Shown in pieces: positions 61,034 to 64,000 of a stretch of DNA of 64,000 bases. How positions within the stretch are numbered: the first letter of the stretch is position 1; each line of letters opens with the position of its first letter. A program made the translations under genes and the position numbers. The notes beneath the pieces were generated by a model. It was not told the origin of the DNA and did no database searches. It worked only from the letters and a program-made list of their open reading frames with translations. The DNA is from Myrica gale (lineage: Eukaryota > Streptophyta > Magnoliopsida > Fagales > Myricaceae), in NCBI GenBank assembly GCA_963930655.1, contig OZ005615.1:11116001-11180000 (forward strand). The letters run 5' to 3'.

Positions 61034-61230
61034 GGTCTTGTTTGAGTCCCAATAATTTGGGCTAAAAAATTTAGATTTAATAATAATAAATTCATCACAT
61101 AATTTTTTATTATTATAATATTTATTAAAAATCTTCTCTCTTCACTTTTTTACCGACCCTCGTAACATATTTTTACTTTATAATATTTTCCAAATCCCAA
61201 TGCCCAAAATTTCCACGCTCAAACATCCCC
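61034..61230. mobile_element. MITE copy B, 197 bp
   Basis: The left end is ggtcttgtttgag and the reverse complement of the right end is ggggatgtttgag. tatt is present on both flanks. The interior matches 50105-50274 in reverse orientation. Confidence 0.6.
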
Positions 61231-61244
61231 TATTCTGCCGATCT

Positions 61245-62502
61245 CCCAGAGACAACCCCTAGTGCTAAAGCATTTGATTGACGAAGATTCGGGTAGCTGT
61301 TTTATAGCTGAGTCAGCTGAGACGATTCTCAAGGTGAAGCTTCCAGTAGTGTCCCGTAGGGACGAACTGATGTGGGTGCATGATAAAACATGCTCTTTCT
61401 CCGTAAAGTCCATGTATTTAGAACAGGTGAAGAGGAAGACTAGCAGTTAAGAGTGTGGAGGAATCAACGGGGTGGAAGGACATCTGGAAACTCAGGATGC
61501 AGGAAAGACTAAAGTTGTTGTTATTGAGAATTTCGAGTGATATCCTCCCTACTAAAGGAAAGATTGCTAGTTGGATTGGTGTAGTTGAAGAAGAGGCGAA
61601 TCATTGCTCCCTGTGTGGCCTGGAACGGGAAACAAGTCGCCATATTTTTCTTAAGTGTTTAATGAGCAGAGTGGTGTGGAGAGAGTCCAAATGGAATTTG
61701 AATATTGCAGCAATAGAGTGTGCGAATATCACAAAGTGGATCGAAGTGGTTACTCATCTTAAGGCCTCTTTGGGGATACCAAGCACGGAGAAGCACTCCT
61801 TCCAGATTTTTGCTGCTAATGCAATGAATTTGGTGTGGGCTAGTAGAAACAGAATTGTTCATACAGGGGTAAGAGAAGAGGCTCTTGATGTGGCAAGGAA
61901 GGTCAATAGAATCAATAATGAGCAATCTGCTGCATGGAAGATGAAGCAAGAAGATCCTCCTCCTTCTTCGTGGCAGCCCCCTCCCCCCAGTTTATAAAAG
62001 TTAACGTTGATGCCGCTGTTTGAAATGATTATTCGGCGGTAGCAGCAATCTTCAGAAATTCGGATGGAAAGGTGGTGCACGGAGCTGCTGGGCGAATTAC
62101 AGGAAATGATCCTACTGCTTGTGAAGCTGAAGCTATGAAGATGGGAGTAGAGGCAGTGAAAAGTGGTTTCAGATCCATTGTGCTGGAAGGTGACTCTAAA
62201 TGCGTTATTGATGTCATCAACCAGTTTCCTAGAAGGATTGATTGGCACATCCATGACTCTATTAGTGAGATTCATAGGCTCCTTGGTCAGGTGGACCAAT
62301 GGAAGTGTAAGCACACTTATCGTGGTGCGAACAATGCTACTCATTGTCTAGCTCGTTGGGCCGCCTTAGGAAATTTTTCTGTAGGCTCCCCTTTTGTTTT
62401 TGAGCAAACTTTGGACTTGAACTGGCTGTACTTAGGGGTTGATCCCCCATAGCTTTATGCTGGTTTAGTAATGGAAGTCCGGCGTTTTGATTAAAAAAAA
62501 AC
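61245..62502 (+). pseudogene. LINE 3' remnant: RT zinc-binding and RNase H domains
   Basis: Broken frames encode the region just after the RT of plant L1-type LINEs. First comes a zf-RVT domain (DELMWVHDKTCSFSVKSMY, then CSLCGLERETSRHIFLKC, about 61370-61660), then a plant RNase H (VNVDAAV, ITGNDPTACEAEAM, VLEGDSKCVI, ANNATHCLARWA, about 62000-62350). Breaks include a stop at 61448, a frameshift in the C-run near 61980-61988 and a TGA at 62021. It ends in an A-run near 62492-62502. The copy is 5'-truncated. It belongs to a different or longer lineage than the LINE at 33.2 kb, whose equivalent region is deleted. Confidence 0.85.
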
Positions 62503-62522
62503 GAAAACATCTTCTTGACAAC

Positions 62523-64000
62523 ATGGCCGGAGTTTCCTTTCTCCCTGCGGATGTACTGCTATCAAAGCGTGTCCAAGAAATGGTCCTCAGTGGTGAAGAA
62601 CCACCACCACCATATATTTGTAGAAATGGTGATGGAACCGAAGATCTTTCTCCTCTATTAGCTTCCATTCCCATCATCGACATCAGACTCTTCTCATCTT
62701 CGGCACCAATACGTAAACAAGAAGAAGAACTAGAGAAACTTAAGTCAGCGCTCTGTTCATGGGGCTGCTTTCAGGTATAAAGTCAATTTTGTGTACTTCT
62801 AGATGGGAATATGTATATATAGGGAATGGTCAATTAAGTCACCCCTTCCACTAGCGATCGAGTACAAGTATAGGGATGTCAGGACAAAATCCTATAATTA
62901 TCTTCAATTTCGCAATGGATGGTGTGATAACTGGTTTCATAACCTGACGCAATAGGTGCTAGATGGACATACCCTGCGACTGAGATGGTGTAAATAAATT
63001 TATCTTTGTTGTACCTGATCGGATTGTGGGTGAAAAAAAAACATGAACTTTGCAATCAGGTTTCCATTTTACTGTGCCCTTTCCTATGCTCAGCGTAGCA
63101 AAGAGCAAATTACAGCCGGCCCGGAAAAGCACTCCTAGATTACCAGATGTGTCATAATGGTTCATAAGTAGTGTTCCAAGGTTGAAGTTTTTGTTGTACC
63201 TGATCGGATTGTGGGATGAAAAAAAAACATGAACTTTGCAATCAGGTTTCCATTTTACTGTGCCCTTTCCTATGCTCAGCGTAGCAAAGAGCAAATTACA
63301 GCCAGCCCGGAAAAGCACTCCTAGATTACCAGATGAGTCATAATGGTTCATAAGTAGTGTTCGAAGGTTGAAGTTGTGTTGTTTACTTGTTTATGTTCCA
63401 TGCTATGAATAGGGGCTTCTTTCACTGTTTACTTTAGTTTTGTTCTATTTTTCCAGGCAGTGGGTCATGGAATTTCAAGTTCATTTCTGGATGAGATACG
63501 TCAAGTGGCAAGGGAATTCTTCCAGCAGCCGATGGAAGAGAAGAAGAAGCATGCTAAAGGAGTTGAAGAGTTTCAAGGATACGGGGTGATCCGGTACCCG
63601 AAGAAGGTCAGTCCCTTGACTGGTCCGATCGCCTTTTTCTTGATGTCTACCCAGAACGCTCGGCATCATTCAGGTACTTGAGCGTCAACCATGCCCCTTA
63701 TATTCGAAAGAGAGACCGGAACATCATTAAATAGACCCCTATGACTCTATGAGTAGTCTAATTCTGACAGCAATTGTGTTCAAATTGCATCATTATGTTT
63801 GAGCCACTTGAAATTGTGCAGAGAAGTTCTCGAAGAATACACAGTCAAGATGAAGATGTTTACAGAGACTGTTTCCAAAGCCATGGCAAAGTCCTTGAGT
63901 TTAGAAGGAAATTGTTTCTTGAATCAGTTTGGTGAGCGAGGACCACTGCAAGCTCGTTTCAACTAACTCGTGTTGTCAAAAGGCCTGATCTTGTTCTCGG
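62523..64000 (+). pseudogene. 2-oxoglutarate/Fe(II)-dependent dioxygenase, 5' part, two frame breaks
   Basis: Member of the plant DOXC-type (SRG1-like) oxidase family, which hydroxylates or demethylates small molecules in the cytosol. Exons are 62523-62774, 63457-63673 and 63822 to beyond the window. The visible parts are the N-terminal DIOX_N domain (SIPIIDIRLF, LKSALCSWGCFQAVGHGI, FFQQPMEEKKKHA, EFQGYG) and the helix region (EEYTVKMKMFTETVSKAMAKSL). The catalytic HxD...H lies beyond the window. One base appears to be missing near 63585, right after GYG: exon 2 is then one base short for its splice phase, and the downstream DWSDRLFLDVYPE lies in another frame. One extra base near 63966 breaks the frame again. 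It is a pseudogene, a damaged allele or sequence error. The ATG is 20 bases after a LINE A-tail. Confidence 0.75.
63007..63377. repeat. 185-bp tandem duplication in dioxygenase intron 1
   Basis: Two head-to-tail copies (about 63007-63191 and 63192-63377) contain gtacctgatcggattgtggg, catgaactttgcaatcagg and gttcataagtagtgttc. They differ at only a few bases, so the duplication is recent. Confidence 0.88.

Overview
The window is nuclear DNA from a flowering plant, most likely a eudicot. It has intron-rich genes with GT-AG introns, AT-rich intergenic DNA, Ty1/copia elements primed by initiator tRNA-Met, L1-type LINEs, Mutator-like (MULE) and hAT transposons, and small fold-back elements. Exon models below were built by hand from splice signals, reading phase and remembered family sequences. 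No database search was run. I saw no rRNA, tRNA, CRISPR array or bacterial-type operon.

Layout. 1-6.3 kb: intergenic, with a MITE (3158-3466) and a hAT-type element (3673-4706). 6.3-12.7 kb: a complete MULE with about 500-bp terminal inverted repeats, a perfect 9-bp target duplication and two convergent genes (a mudrA-like transposase and a small GRF zinc-finger protein). 14.4-22.4 kb: an intact 25-exon TOPLESS co-repressor gene. 24.2-29.0 kb: a decayed Ty1/copia element, apparently inserted at an exon-intron border of a small unrecognised gene. 29.4-47.7 kb, minus strand: a leucine-rich-repeat gene like Arabidopsis At1g15740, largely one repeat per 72-bp exon. Its intron 10 is about 10.4 kb long and holds a LINE, a copia element nested in the LINE tail, and an inverted second LINE tail. 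47.7-53.9 kb: intergenic, with a hAT remnant, MITEs and a non-autonomous MULE. 53.9-58.6 kb: an intact CobW/COG0523 GTPase gene with a likely plastid transit peptide. 59.2-62.5 kb: a short MULE-type MITE, a candidate secreted cysteine-rich peptide gene on the minus strand, another MITE and a LINE 3' remnant. 62.5-64.0 kb: the 5' part of a 2-oxoglutarate/Fe(II) dioxygenase gene with two frame breaks, cut by the window edge.

The host genes do not form a pathway. TOPLESS is a nuclear transcriptional co-repressor, the LRR protein has no known biochemical role, the CobW protein is a probable metal-handling GTPase, and the dioxygenase belongs to specialised or hormone metabolism. TOPLESS, LRR and CobW do keep the neighbourhood I recall from Arabidopsis chromosome 1 (At1g15750, At1g15740, At1g15730), so the segment is conserved but inflated by transposons. 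The most noteworthy items are the two-gene MULE, a damaged copia element with identical LTRs, stop codons in the transposons that fit cytosine deamination, the frame damage in the LRR gene, and the putative secreted peptide gene.
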